The notes beneath the pieces were generated by a model, which had not been told where the DNA came from, ran no database searches, and was given only the letters and a program-made list of their open reading frames with translations. Below are positions 57,383 to 64,000 of a stretch of DNA of 64,000 nucleotides, piece by piece. The DNA is from Cryptosporangium minutisporangium. Lineage in GTDB: Bacteria > Actinomycetota > Actinomycetes > Mycobacteriales > Cryptosporangiaceae. The translations under genes were made by a program, and so were the position numbers. Where the stretch lies: contig NZ_BAAAYN010000064.1 in the NCBI RefSeq assembly GCF_039536245.1, positions 1 through 64,000 of the forward strand, given 5' to 3'. Position 1 is the stretch's first letter; every line of letters starts with the position of its first letter.

Positions 57383-58734
57383 CGGAGGCCCAGGGCGGTG
57401 GGGAGATCCAGGCGGCGGATCTTGCCGGTTCCGGTTCGGGGCATCTCGGGTACGGAGTGGTACTCCTTGGGACGCCGCGCCGGGGGCAACTCGGCCGCGG
57501 CGAAAGCCTGGAGCTCATCCGCGCTCGCGCTGCCCACCACCGCCGCGCACAACCGCTGGCCCCAGTGCTCGTCTTCCACACCGAAGACGGCGATCTCCTC
57601 CACGCCCGGGCACCGGTCGAGCACCCGCTCGACCTCCCGCGGGTAGACGTTGACGCCGCCGGTGATCACCAGGTCGTCCCGGCGCCCCTCCAGGTAGAGG
57701 TAACCGTCGGCGTCCAACCGGCCGATGTCCCCGACGCTGAACGCGTCACCGCGCCAGGCGTCGGCGGTCTTCTCGGGTGCGTCCCAGTAGGCGAACCGGG
57801 CATAACCCGGCACCGCACACCACACCACCCCGTCCGCGTCCACCGACAGTTGCCGATGCGGCCGGGCCCGGCCGACGGTGCCGGGGCGTGACCGCCACTC
57901 GGTCGCCGGGCAGACCGTGAACTGTCCCTCGGTCGATCCGTAGAACTCCGCGACGACCTCGTCGCCGAACGCCTCGACGACCCGCTCCTTCAGCGGCGCC
58001 GGGCACGGCTCGCCGGCGTGGGCGAGCAGCCGGAACGAGCTCAGCGACGGCAGCGGTCCGGTCGCCAGCAACCGCCGCAGCTGGGTAGGGACGCAGAACG
58101 TCGTCGTCGGTCGGTGCTCGGAGATCACCGCGAGCGCCACCGTCGGCTCGAACTTGCCCGGCAGCAGGACGGTGCCGCCGGAGAGCAGCGTCCCGGCGGC
58201 GAATCGCAGCGGTGCCGAGTGGTAGAGCGGCGAGAGCACGAGATGCCGGTCGGCGGCGTCGAACCGCCAAAGTTCGACCTCCTCGGCGAGCAGCGCGTCG
58301 GCGTCGTCAGGAGTCAGGACGCCGGACCAGACGCCCTTCCGACGGCCGCTCGTCCCGGACGTGTAGTGCATCGGGCGGCCGAGCGGTGCCGGCGCGAGCG
58401 TCAGCGACGGGCCGGTGAGCAGCGCGTCGACGGCCTCCGGACCGTCCACGGTCAGTACCGGCCGGCAGTCGGCCAGCAGTTCGGCGCGCTCGGCCGCGGG
58501 CAGTCCCGGGTCGAGCATCACCGGGATGACGCCGCGTCGGAGGGCGCCGAGGACAACCGCGAGCACCCCGCTGGTGGGTTGCGCGAACACCGCGATCCGG
58601 TCGCCGCTGACCACGCCCGCCTCGTACAGTCCGCCGGCGGCCGCACGTTGCAATGCCTCGTGCTCGACGGCCGTCACGACCTCCACGCTGGCTGCCTCCT
58701 CGCAGATCCCGTCTTCCCCGGTTCGGGGGATCAC
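57379..58734 (-). CDS. AMP-binding acyl-CoA synthetase-like protein
   Basis: The protein has 451 residues, shorter than typical ANL enzymes (about 500-550). It has the P-loop MHYTSGTSGRRKGVWSG, YGSTEGQFTVCPA, VGDIGRLDADGYLYLEGRRD (hinge Asp and Arg) and the catalytic Lys in PRTGTGKIRRLDLP. The N-terminal subdomain appears reduced. It activates a carboxylic acid as acyl-AMP and probably transfers it to CoA. GTG 58734 has CAAACT six bases upstream and no SD, a leaderless start; a later internal start would shorten it further. Confidence 0.87.
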   Translation of the reverse strand: MIPRTGEDGICEEAASVEVVTAVEHEALQRAAAGGLYEAGVVSGDRIAVFAQPTSGVLAVVLGALRRGVIPVMLDPGLPAAERAELLADCRPVLTVDGPEAVDALLTGPSLTLAPAPLGRPMHYTSGTSGRRKGVWSGVLTPDDADALLAEEVELWRFDAADRHLVLSPLYHSAPLRFAAGTLLSGGTVLLPGKFEPTVALAVISEHRPTTTFCVPTQLRRLLATGPLPSLSSFRLLAHAGEPCPAPLKERVVEAFGDEVVAEFYGSTEGQFTVCPATEWRSRPGTVGRARPHRQLSVDADGVVWCAVPGYARFAYWDAPEKTADAWRGDAFSVGDIGRLDADGYLYLEGRRDDLVITGGVNVYPREVERVLDRCPGVEEIAVFGVEDEHWGQRLCAAVVGSASADELQAFAAAELPPARRPKEYHSVPEMPRTGTGKIRRLDLPTALGLR

Positions 58735-58740
58735 CGCCTC

Positions 58741-58746
58741 AGTTTG
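58741..58746 (-). promoter_or_regulatory. Candidate -10 (CAAACT) for the synthetase gene
   Basis: CAAACT on the minus strand lies six bases before GTG 58734. No SD is present. Confidence 0.35.
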
Positions 58747-58919
58747 CCGGTCGCCGCGCGGCCGGGCCCGCCGACCCGCGCCCGGCGCCGGGTGCGGCTA
58801 GGGTGCGACCCTGCTCCGCCCTTCAGCCGACCGTTCGCCCGCCGACAGGGCAATCGTGCTGAAATCGCCCGAACCGGCTCATCGCCGGGACGGGATCCCG
58901 TCCGTTGTCGAGGAGCCGC

Positions 58920-59363
58920 ATGTCCGCGGAGTTGTCAGGATCGTCCATGCCCGGTGACCTGGACGAGTTGCTGCGCCTGCACGAAGCGCGCCAGGCGCTC
59001 GCCGCCCGCGCCGCCTACAGCCTGCTGCGGATCAGTGCCGCTGTGCCGCCGGACCACCGAGCGGTGGTCGGGGCTGCGGACGCCGGTCAGCGGGCCGGCG
59101 CCTGGCTGGCCGGCGTCTCCACCAACCCCGGCCGGTGGACCAGCCGTGCGGTGCTCGCCGCGGAGGTGACCGAGCTCGACGTCCTGCTGGCGGACCTGCG
59201 TGCGCACCTGATCGTCGTCCTCGACTGGTTGAGCGTGCACCTGGGCGCCCAGGTGGCCCGCGCGGGTCTGACGCACTCGATTCGCGTGCCGCGGACGCTG
59301 CTCGCCGAGTGCACGGCGCTCGTCGACGACCTCGCAGACCTGATCCCCGCCGCTGCCGCCTAG
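58920..59363 (+). CDS. Helical hypothetical protein
   Basis: The protein has 147 residues and I do not recognise it. It is almost entirely helical and Leu/Ala-rich (LDELLRLHEARQALAARAAY, LLADLRAHLIVVLDWLSVHL), ending LADLIPAAAA. No catalytic or metal motif is visible. ATG 58920 follows a GAGGAG ribosome-binding site. It stands alone, followed by a hairpin. Confidence 0.65.
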   Translation: MSAELSGSSMPGDLDELLRLHEARQALAARAAYSLLRISAAVPPDHRAVVGAADAGQRAGAWLAGVSTNPGRWTSRAVLAAEVTELDVLLADLRAHLIVVLDWLSVHLGAQVARAGLTHSIRVPRTLLAECTALVDDLADLIPAAAA

Positions 59364-59364
59364 G

Positions 59365-59385
59365 CCGAGCGCGCTCCGCGCTCGG
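59365..59385. terminator. Compact GC hairpin
   Basis: CCGAGCGCG and CGCGCTCGG form a perfect nine-bp stem with a three-base loop, immediately after the stop at 59363. No U-tract. Confidence 0.55.
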
Positions 59386-59641
59386 TGACGGCGGCAGCGG
59401 CCGGGGCCGCCGACGGGGTGGTGCCGGCATCCCGGTCGCGATCACGCCCGCGCCGACCACGTAGCGCGGACGCTGCCACGAAGACCGCACCCCGGTCGCA
59501 CGTTCCGGTTGTCCGGACGGCGGCTCGGGCACCACCCCGTGGGCCCCGACCTTCGAGCAGCGGCACGGATCGGACAAGACTCTTCTTCAGCCCCACCGCA
59601 AGAGCCTTGTCACACGCTGACAAAGCTGCTGGGGTGGCCCC

Positions 59642-60874
59642 ATGGGGCGGAACAGTGTCCGGCGAGCGGTACTCGACGCCGAGGACACGATCGGCGACCT
59701 CGTGGTCGAGCGGATCGTCGCCGAGATTCCGGCCTACCGGGCTCTCGACGTCCGGCAGCTGGCCGAGGTGCGGGCGATCGCGCTCTGGATCTTGCGCCGC
59801 ATTCTGGACTCCTGGGTCGAGGGCGCCGAGCTGGGCGTCGAAGATCTGGCTCGGGTTCGCGGCATCGGGGCCGCCAGAGCCGCCGACGGACGGCCGTTGC
59901 CGAGCGTCCTGCGGGCGTACCGGGTGGCGGCGAACACGGCGATCGACCAGATCGTCCAGCTGGTCGAGCCCATGCTGACCGTGCCGGACACGATCGCGTT
60001 CACCCGGCTCTGGCTGACCAGCTTCGACCAGCTGACCGAGGCCATCTACGAGGGGTACAGCGCCTCCGCCGAGCGGCTGACCACCGACCGTGACCGCGCA
60101 CTCCGCGACTTCCTCGACGACCTCCTGGTCGGACGCCAGGCGCACCCGGGCGCGGCGGCCGACCGATCCCGCGCGCTCGGCATCACGCTGCCCAGCCCGC
60201 CCCTGTTGCTGGTCGCGGAGCCCGCGGACCGGCGGGGGAGCCGCGGAACAGCACCCGCACCGGCCGTCGCGCCGGCGTTACGACTCGGCCAGGATCTGGC
60301 CGGAGCGCTCTGCCCAGACGGCGGAACGATCGACCCCGACGCCGGGCCGCTGGTCACTGCCCGTGGCCACCGAGCCGTTCTCCTCCTCCCGTCCCGCGAC
60401 GAGGACGCCGTGCGCGCCGCCCTCGCCGAGCACGGCTGCCGGGGCTGCGCGATCCGGCCGCCGCGTCCGGACACGCTCGTGGACGCCCATCGCCTCGCAT
60501 CGCTCGCGCTGGACCTCGCACCGGAGGACGCTTACGAGGGTGGTCCGCTGCTGGGCGAGTCCGACGGGCACGCGCTGGCGCTGCTCGCCGGGCGTCCGCC
60601 CGCCGGGCCGGAAGCGATGGCACGGCAGTTGCTCGGCGCGCTGCTCGACCCCGGCCAGGAACACGTCCGCCAGGGTCTGGACGCGTTCCTGGCCGCCGGC
60701 TCGGCGACGACCGCGGCCGCGCGGGTCGGCCTGCACCCGCAGAGCCTGCGTTACCGCCTCCGGCGGGTCCGGGAACTCACCGGACGGGACCCGCGGCGGA
60801 GCTGGGACCGGTTCGTGCTCGATCTCGGGTCGCGGATCGCAGCCTCGCCGCTCGGTGCGGCTCCAGGCGACTGA
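59642..60874 (+). CDS. PucR/CdaR-type transcriptional regulator
   Basis: The protein has 410 residues. An all-helical N-terminal sensor region (RAVLDAEDTIGDLVVERIVA to about 160) leads to a GGDEF-like middle segment and a PucR C-terminal HTH: LDAFLAAGSATTAAARVGLH and PQSLRYRLRRVRELTGRDPR. Such regulators often control purine, allantoin or other nitrogen compounds. The gap before it (59386-59641) contains no supported gene. ATG 59642 is the first reasonable start, without a clear SD. Confidence 0.88.
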   Translation: MGRNSVRRAVLDAEDTIGDLVVERIVAEIPAYRALDVRQLAEVRAIALWILRRILDSWVEGAELGVEDLARVRGIGAARAADGRPLPSVLRAYRVAANTAIDQIVQLVEPMLTVPDTIAFTRLWLTSFDQLTEAIYEGYSASAERLTTDRDRALRDFLDDLLVGRQAHPGAAADRSRALGITLPSPPLLLVAEPADRRGSRGTAPAPAVAPALRLGQDLAGALCPDGGTIDPDAGPLVTARGHRAVLLLPSRDEDAVRAALAEHGCRGCAIRPPRPDTLVDAHRLASLALDLAPEDAYEGGPLLGESDGHALALLAGRPPAGPEAMARQLLGALLDPGQEHVRQGLDAFLAAGSATTAAARVGLHPQSLRYRLRRVRELTGRDPRRSWDRFVLDLGSRIAASPLGAAPGD

Positions 60875-60918
60875 GCCGCGACGTTTGGCCACCGCAGAGA
60901 AGCGCGACGGAGGAGCAC

Positions 60919-61452
60919 ATGACCGACGAACAGCTCGTGTCCGAGCGGGGGATCCCGGCCGGGGAGCGGTACGCCGACGGCGACGAGTGGGAGAACCGGG
61001 GCAGCGCCGGGCCGCACCTCTGGCGGACGCTGGGGTACCGGCGGGTCGGCTGGTCGCCGGGGCGCAGCGTGGTCGAGTGGGACGCCACGGTCGACTACTG
61101 CTTCCCGTCCGCAGGCGGCCCGATCGTCCAGGGTGGCCTGGTCACCGCGCTGCTGGACGCCGCGATGGGTGGGGCGTGCTGGACCGTCCTCGACCGGGAC
61201 CAGGCGTTCCTCACCGCCGACCTGCGGGTGGAGTTCCTGCGCAGCTCCCGGCCGGGGCTGTTACGGGGGACCGGTGAGGTGATCCGGCGGACCCGGCGGG
61301 TCGTCTTCTGCGCGGCGGAGCTGCACGACGCGGACGGCGTCCTGCTGGCGACCAGCCGATGCACGCAGGTGCTGCTGCCTGCCGACGGCCGCGCCGGACG
61401 CTACGGCCCGCCGGAAGCAGACGGTGGCCCCCCGCGAGACGCCCGCGGCTAG
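60919..61452 (+). CDS. PaaI-family (hot-dog fold) thioesterase
   Basis: The protein has 177 residues. The hot-dog core reads PIVQGGLVTALLDAAMGGAC, FLTADLRVEFLRSSRPGLLR and TRRVVFCAAELHDADGVLLA. The HGG-type motif is QGG here, with Asp in LLDAAMGG as the likely active residue, as in PaaI-type acyl-CoA thioesterases. The N-terminal 45 residues are an extension. ATG 60919 follows GACGGAGGAGC. It is likely cotranscribed with the PucR gene 45 bases upstream. Confidence 0.82.
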   Translation: MTDEQLVSERGIPAGERYADGDEWENRGSAGPHLWRTLGYRRVGWSPGRSVVEWDATVDYCFPSAGGPIVQGGLVTALLDAAMGGACWTVLDRDQAFLTADLRVEFLRSSRPGLLRGTGEVIRRTRRVVFCAAELHDADGVLLATSRCTQVLLPADGRAGRYGPPEADGGPPRDARG

Positions 61453-61502
61453 CGTCCGTCGGTCCGGGTGTCGAGGGAGGGTGAGCGGCGCGCCGACCGC
61501 GG

Positions 61503-62141
61503 TCAGTGGTCGCCGCTCTCCTTCGCGACGCCTCGGACGCCGGCCAGGATCAGGTCGACGAGCTGATCGAGGTACTGGTCGCTGCGCTCGCGGGCGACGT
61601 CGCGCAACTCGGCAGGCGTCACGGCGACGTGCATGATCGTCGCGCCCAGGATCGCGTCGAGCACCAGGGCTGGAGACGTTCCGGGCGGTAGTTCGCCGCG
61701 GGCGGTCGCACGATGGACGATCTGCCGCGCGGCCAGCACGGTCGGGTGCGTGACCCGGTCGCGGTGCTCGGCGAACTCCTCGTGGACCGCGCCCTCGACG
61801 ACCAGCCGCATGTACGTGATGCCACCGTCGGCCCAGAACATCCCGAGCAACTGGCCACCGAGGTGCCGCAGGTCCGACCGGATGTCGCCGGTGTCGACCG
61901 AGACGTCCACCGAGGCCCGGGCGGCCAGCGCGTCGAACAGCAGTTGCTGTTTGCTGTCCCACCGCAGGTACAGCGACGCTTTGCCGACTCCGGCGGCGCG
62001 CGCGACTCCGTCGATGGTGAAGCCGGCCCACCCTTTCTTGCCGAACAGATCGATCGCGGCGCGGAACACCCGATCTTCCAGTGCGGGGTCGCGTGGCCGC
62101 CCCCGCGGCGCGGGCGTGCGAGTGGGCGAGGTAGTGGTCAC
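61503..62141 (-). CDS. TetR-family transcriptional regulator
   Basis: The protein has 212 residues. The HTH reads RVFRAAIDLFGKKGWAGFTI and DGVARAAGVGKASLYLRWDS. The C-terminal ligand domain (GMFWADGGITYMRLVVEGAV) is of the AcrR-like C-terminal type. GTG 62141 follows GGGGGA; a longer in-frame extension to 62195 has no SD. It is convergent with the thioesterase gene. Its target is unknown. Confidence 0.9.
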   Translation of the reverse strand: MTTTSPTRTPAPRGRPRDPALEDRVFRAAIDLFGKKGWAGFTIDGVARAAGVGKASLYLRWDSKQQLLFDALAARASVDVSVDTGDIRSDLRHLGGQLLGMFWADGGITYMRLVVEGAVHEEFAEHRDRVTHPTVLAARQIVHRATARGELPPGTSPALVLDAILGATIMHVAVTPAELRDVARERSDQYLDQLVDLILAGVRGVAKESGDH

Positions 62142-62533
62142 AGGCTGTCCCCCACAGCTCGGGGTCGTGGGTCGTGGGCCGGGCGTGAAAGGCAATCGAG
62201 CCTACCTCTGCCCCGCCCGGCGAGGTGCCGGGTCCGACTGGACCGGTCGGGCCTTTCTGCCCGCCGAACGGGGGGGCGCATCCGCCGCGGAAGCGGAGGA
62301 AGCGCGGGAATCGTTCGATAGTGAGACATCGCAGGCTGCGACATGAGTTTATTCCGGCTGTCATCGCACGTTAATCGGCGCCGTCTGCACTGAGAGCACG
62401 ATCGGCAGCGCGTAGCGAACCGGGCGTGCCGGCTCCCGCATCGCGGTGAGTCGGCAGGCTGCGCTGAATCGGTTCCGCTCGGCAGGTACCGGTCCGCATC
62501 AGCCGCTCAAATCCACGACCGGATGGGGAAGCG
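62142..62533. promoter_or_regulatory. Divergent intergenic region (TetR / nitrilase-like)
   Basis: No gene is supported in these 390 bases. The centre (62310-62385) is relatively AT-rich, with GTTCGATAGTGAGACATCGC and GAGTTTATTCCGGCTGTCAT. It could hold the divergent promoters and a TetR operator. The exact site cannot be fixed. Confidence 0.35.
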
Positions 62534-63421
62534 ATGAGGACGACCAGGGTCGCGGCGGTGGCCGCGCCGTTCGGACGCGATCTCGACGAGTGTTTCGGCC
62601 GCATCGAGCGGGTGCTCGCGCTCGCTCGGGCGCGCGGCGTCCAGCTGCTGGCGCTGCCGGAGGCGTGCCTCGGGGGCTACCTCGCGGACACGGACGGCAC
62701 GGTCGGCACGGGAGGCGCCGGAAGCACGGACGCGCCACCGGCGCTCGACCCCGACGGTCCGGAGATTCGGCGGCTGGCCGAGCTCGCCGGGGGCATGGTG
62801 GTCTGCGCGGGCTACTGCGAACGGGGCATCGAGCGGGCCACCGACGGTCCGGATCGGATCGTCAGGTACAACAGTGCGGTGTGCGTGACGGGGGACGGCG
62901 TGCTGGGCCGCCACCGGCAGTCGCACCAGCCGGTCGATGACCAGTTTGGCGCCTTCGATACTCCAGTGGGCAGAATCGGGATGATGATCTGTTACGACAA
63001 GGCGTCTCCCGAGGCTGCCCGAGCCCTTGCGGCGGACGGGGCGGCGATCGGCGTCTGCCTCTCCGCATGGCCAGCCAGCCGTACCAATCCGTCTCCCGAC
63101 CTGGGCCGCGACCGGTGGACCCGGCGGTTCGACCTCTTCGACCAGGCCCGTGCCGTCGAGAACCAGTTGCTGTGGCTCTCGGCGAACCAATCCGGCCGCT
63201 TCGGTGACCTGCGCTTCGTCGCGAGCGCCAAGGTCGTCGACCCGGGTGGTGACGTGCTCGCCACCACCGGGATCGCCGCGGGTGCGGCGATCGCGGACGT
63301 CGACGTCGACGAGGCGGTCGGGCTGGCCCGCCGCGCGATGGCCGGCCGGATGGGCCCCGGCGTGAGCGCGCACCCCGACGGCGCCGCCCCGGGAAGCGTT
63401 CCGGTCGCCGCGTGGCAGTGA
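62534..63421 (+). CDS. Nitrilase-superfamily carbon-nitrogen hydrolase, atypical triad
   Basis: The protein has 295 residues. The fold is clear: Glu in LLALPEACLGGYL, Cys in GRIGMMICYDKASPEAARAL, then AWPASRTN and WLSANQSGRFG. The catalytic Lys normally in a YRKxHL-like motif is missing: the sequence reads GRHRQSHQPVDD, with Gln at that place. It may use another residue, be inactive, or my alignment may be one residue off. ATG 62534 follows GGGGAAG. Its stop overlaps the next gene's GTG. Confidence 0.82.
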   Translation: MRTTRVAAVAAPFGRDLDECFGRIERVLALARARGVQLLALPEACLGGYLADTDGTVGTGGAGSTDAPPALDPDGPEIRRLAELAGGMVVCAGYCERGIERATDGPDRIVRYNSAVCVTGDGVLGRHRQSHQPVDDQFGAFDTPVGRIGMMICYDKASPEAARALAADGAAIGVCLSAWPASRTNPSPDLGRDRWTRRFDLFDQARAVENQLLWLSANQSGRFGDLRFVASAKVVDPGGDVLATTGIAAGAAIADVDVDEAVGLARRAMAGRMGPGVSAHPDGAAPGSVPVAAWQ

Positions 63422-64000
63422 GCTCCTGGTTCTCCCTTCGTTCCTGGCGACGCAGCCGTTCTGCCCGACGCCCGGCCCCGCAGCGTCCGGAGCAGCGTCG
63501 GCGGGCCGCCCCCGCAGCCGTGCCACTGCAGGTGGTGGTCGTCGGCGGCGGTATCGGCGGCCTCACCACCGCGCTGCTGCTCGGACGTCGGGGCCACCGA
63601 GTGGTCGTCGTCGAGCAGGAGCCGGTCGCGGCGCCTGCCGCGCTCGAGGACGCCCGGTGGTGGTGGCGGTCGGGTGCGCCGCAGGCCGCGCACGCGCACG
63701 TCTTCCCGGCCCGCTGCCGTGAGCTGCTCGCCGCCGAGGCGCCGGACGTCCTGGCCGCGTTGCACCGGGCGGACGTCACCGAGGTGCGCCTCACCCGCCA
63801 GGCTCCGGACACGTTGACCGGGCCGGTGGGCCACGACGCGCGCCTCGTCACGCTGGCCGCACGTCGGTCGGTGTTCGAGTGGGTCCTCCGGCGTGCGGTA
63901 CTCGCCGAGCGGGGCGTCACGTTGCTCTCCGGCCTGTCCGCCGTGGGGTTGACGCTCGACCGCGCGGAGATTCCACAGGTGACCGGCGTCCGGCTGACCG
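63418..64000 (+). CDS. FAD-dependent oxidoreductase, N-terminal part (runs off window)
   Basis: The open frame starts at GTG 63418, overlapping the nitrilase-like stop by GTGA, and continues to the window end (194 codons). After a basic 35-residue extension it has the FAD dinucleotide motif VVVVGGGIGGLTTALLLGRRG ending in an acidic residue (VVVVEQEP), as in FAD monooxygenases and squalene-epoxidase-like enzymes. Later sequence AHAHVFPARCRELLAAEAPD is typical of halogenase/monooxygenase relatives. The substrate is unknown. Confidence 0.8.
   Translation, partial: MSSWFSLRSWRRSRSARRPAPQRPEQRRRAAPAAVPLQVVVVGGGIGGLTTALLLGRRGHRVVVVEQEPVAAPAALEDARWWWRSGAPQAAHAHVFPARCRELLAAEAPDVLAALHRADVTEVRLTRQAPDTLTGPVGHDARLVTLAARRSVFEWVLRRAVLAERGVTLLSGLSAVGLTLDRAEIPQVTGVRLT

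Noticed and set aside
1-64000. Insertion sequences, prophage, toxin-antitoxin or rRNA genes
   Set aside because: I looked for transposase DDE motifs, phage structural genes, toxin families and rRNA-like sequence and saw none I could support.

Overview
The window is very GC-rich DNA with GTG/ATG starts, dense packing and actinobacterial families throughout: F420-linked PPOX and luciferase-like enzymes, the decaprenyl-phosphoryl-arabinose (DPA) pathway, an MhuD-type haem degrader, a PucR regulator and multidomain Ser/Thr kinase/FHA signalling. I read it as the chromosome of an Actinomycetota member, probably a soil actinomycete outside the classical model genera. The presence of DprE1/DprE2/DPPR synthase suggests an arabinose-containing envelope. 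No genus can be named from this alone.

Layout. 1-4.1 kb: unrecognised membrane or small proteins, a tandemly duplicated small gene pair and a frameshifted membrane gene, ending at a tRNA-Tyr (4156-4237); this looks like a decaying accessory segment. 4.3-10.3 kb: YajQ, a PPOX-type F420 enzyme, a NarL-type two-component system, a secreted PAF-acetylhydrolase-like hydrolase, a GlsB-type membrane protein and a FetB-like permease. 10.4-13.5 kb: a sugar ABC importer (lipoprotein plus two permeases, no ATPase). 13.8-24.7 kb: an alpha/beta hydrolase, a large acyltransferase-3/SGNH protein, an S9 prolyl oligopeptidase, an LLM flavin enzyme, an OmpR/sensor kinase pair, and a MerR/aldo-keto reductase divergon. 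24.8-31 kb: DPA biosynthesis (dprE1-dprE2 and DPPR synthase) with a large GT-C-like membrane protein. 31-39.8 kb: aldehyde dehydrogenase, cupin, two tandem GGDEF/EAL membrane proteins, and a Pro/Ala-rich membrane protein.

39.9-51.7 kb, all on the minus strand, is the most unusual region. It is a five-gene operon in the order: secreted/transmembrane trypsin-fold pseudoprotease with a zinc ribbon, transmembrane Ser/Thr kinase, Crp-type regulator, adenylate cyclase-ATPase-TPR protein, and a single polypeptide carrying FHA, an uncharacterised domain, an ABC exporter and a cNMP-binding fold. Phospho-threonine signalling and cAMP signalling appear wired into one exporter. This is my candidate for an undescribed system.

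52.0-57.3 kb: a FadR-type GntR regulator followed by two cysteine hydrolases (the first with the D36/K142/C175/Q215 pattern I recall for biuret hydrolase), an NCS2-type permease, an AtzH/HpxZ-like protein and an MhuD-like haem oxygenase. This is probably a small-amide nitrogen scavenging operon. 57.4-64 kb: an acyl-CoA synthetase-like enzyme, PucR, PaaI thioesterase and TetR proteins, a nitrilase-superfamily protein and the start of an FAD oxidoreductase that runs off the window.

Two genome-wide habits recur. About a dozen genes lack a Shine-Dalgarno and instead have a YAnnnT-like -10 hexamer 6-8 nt before the start codon, as expected for leaderless mRNAs. Many gene ends carry long, near-perfect inverted repeats without a U-tract.
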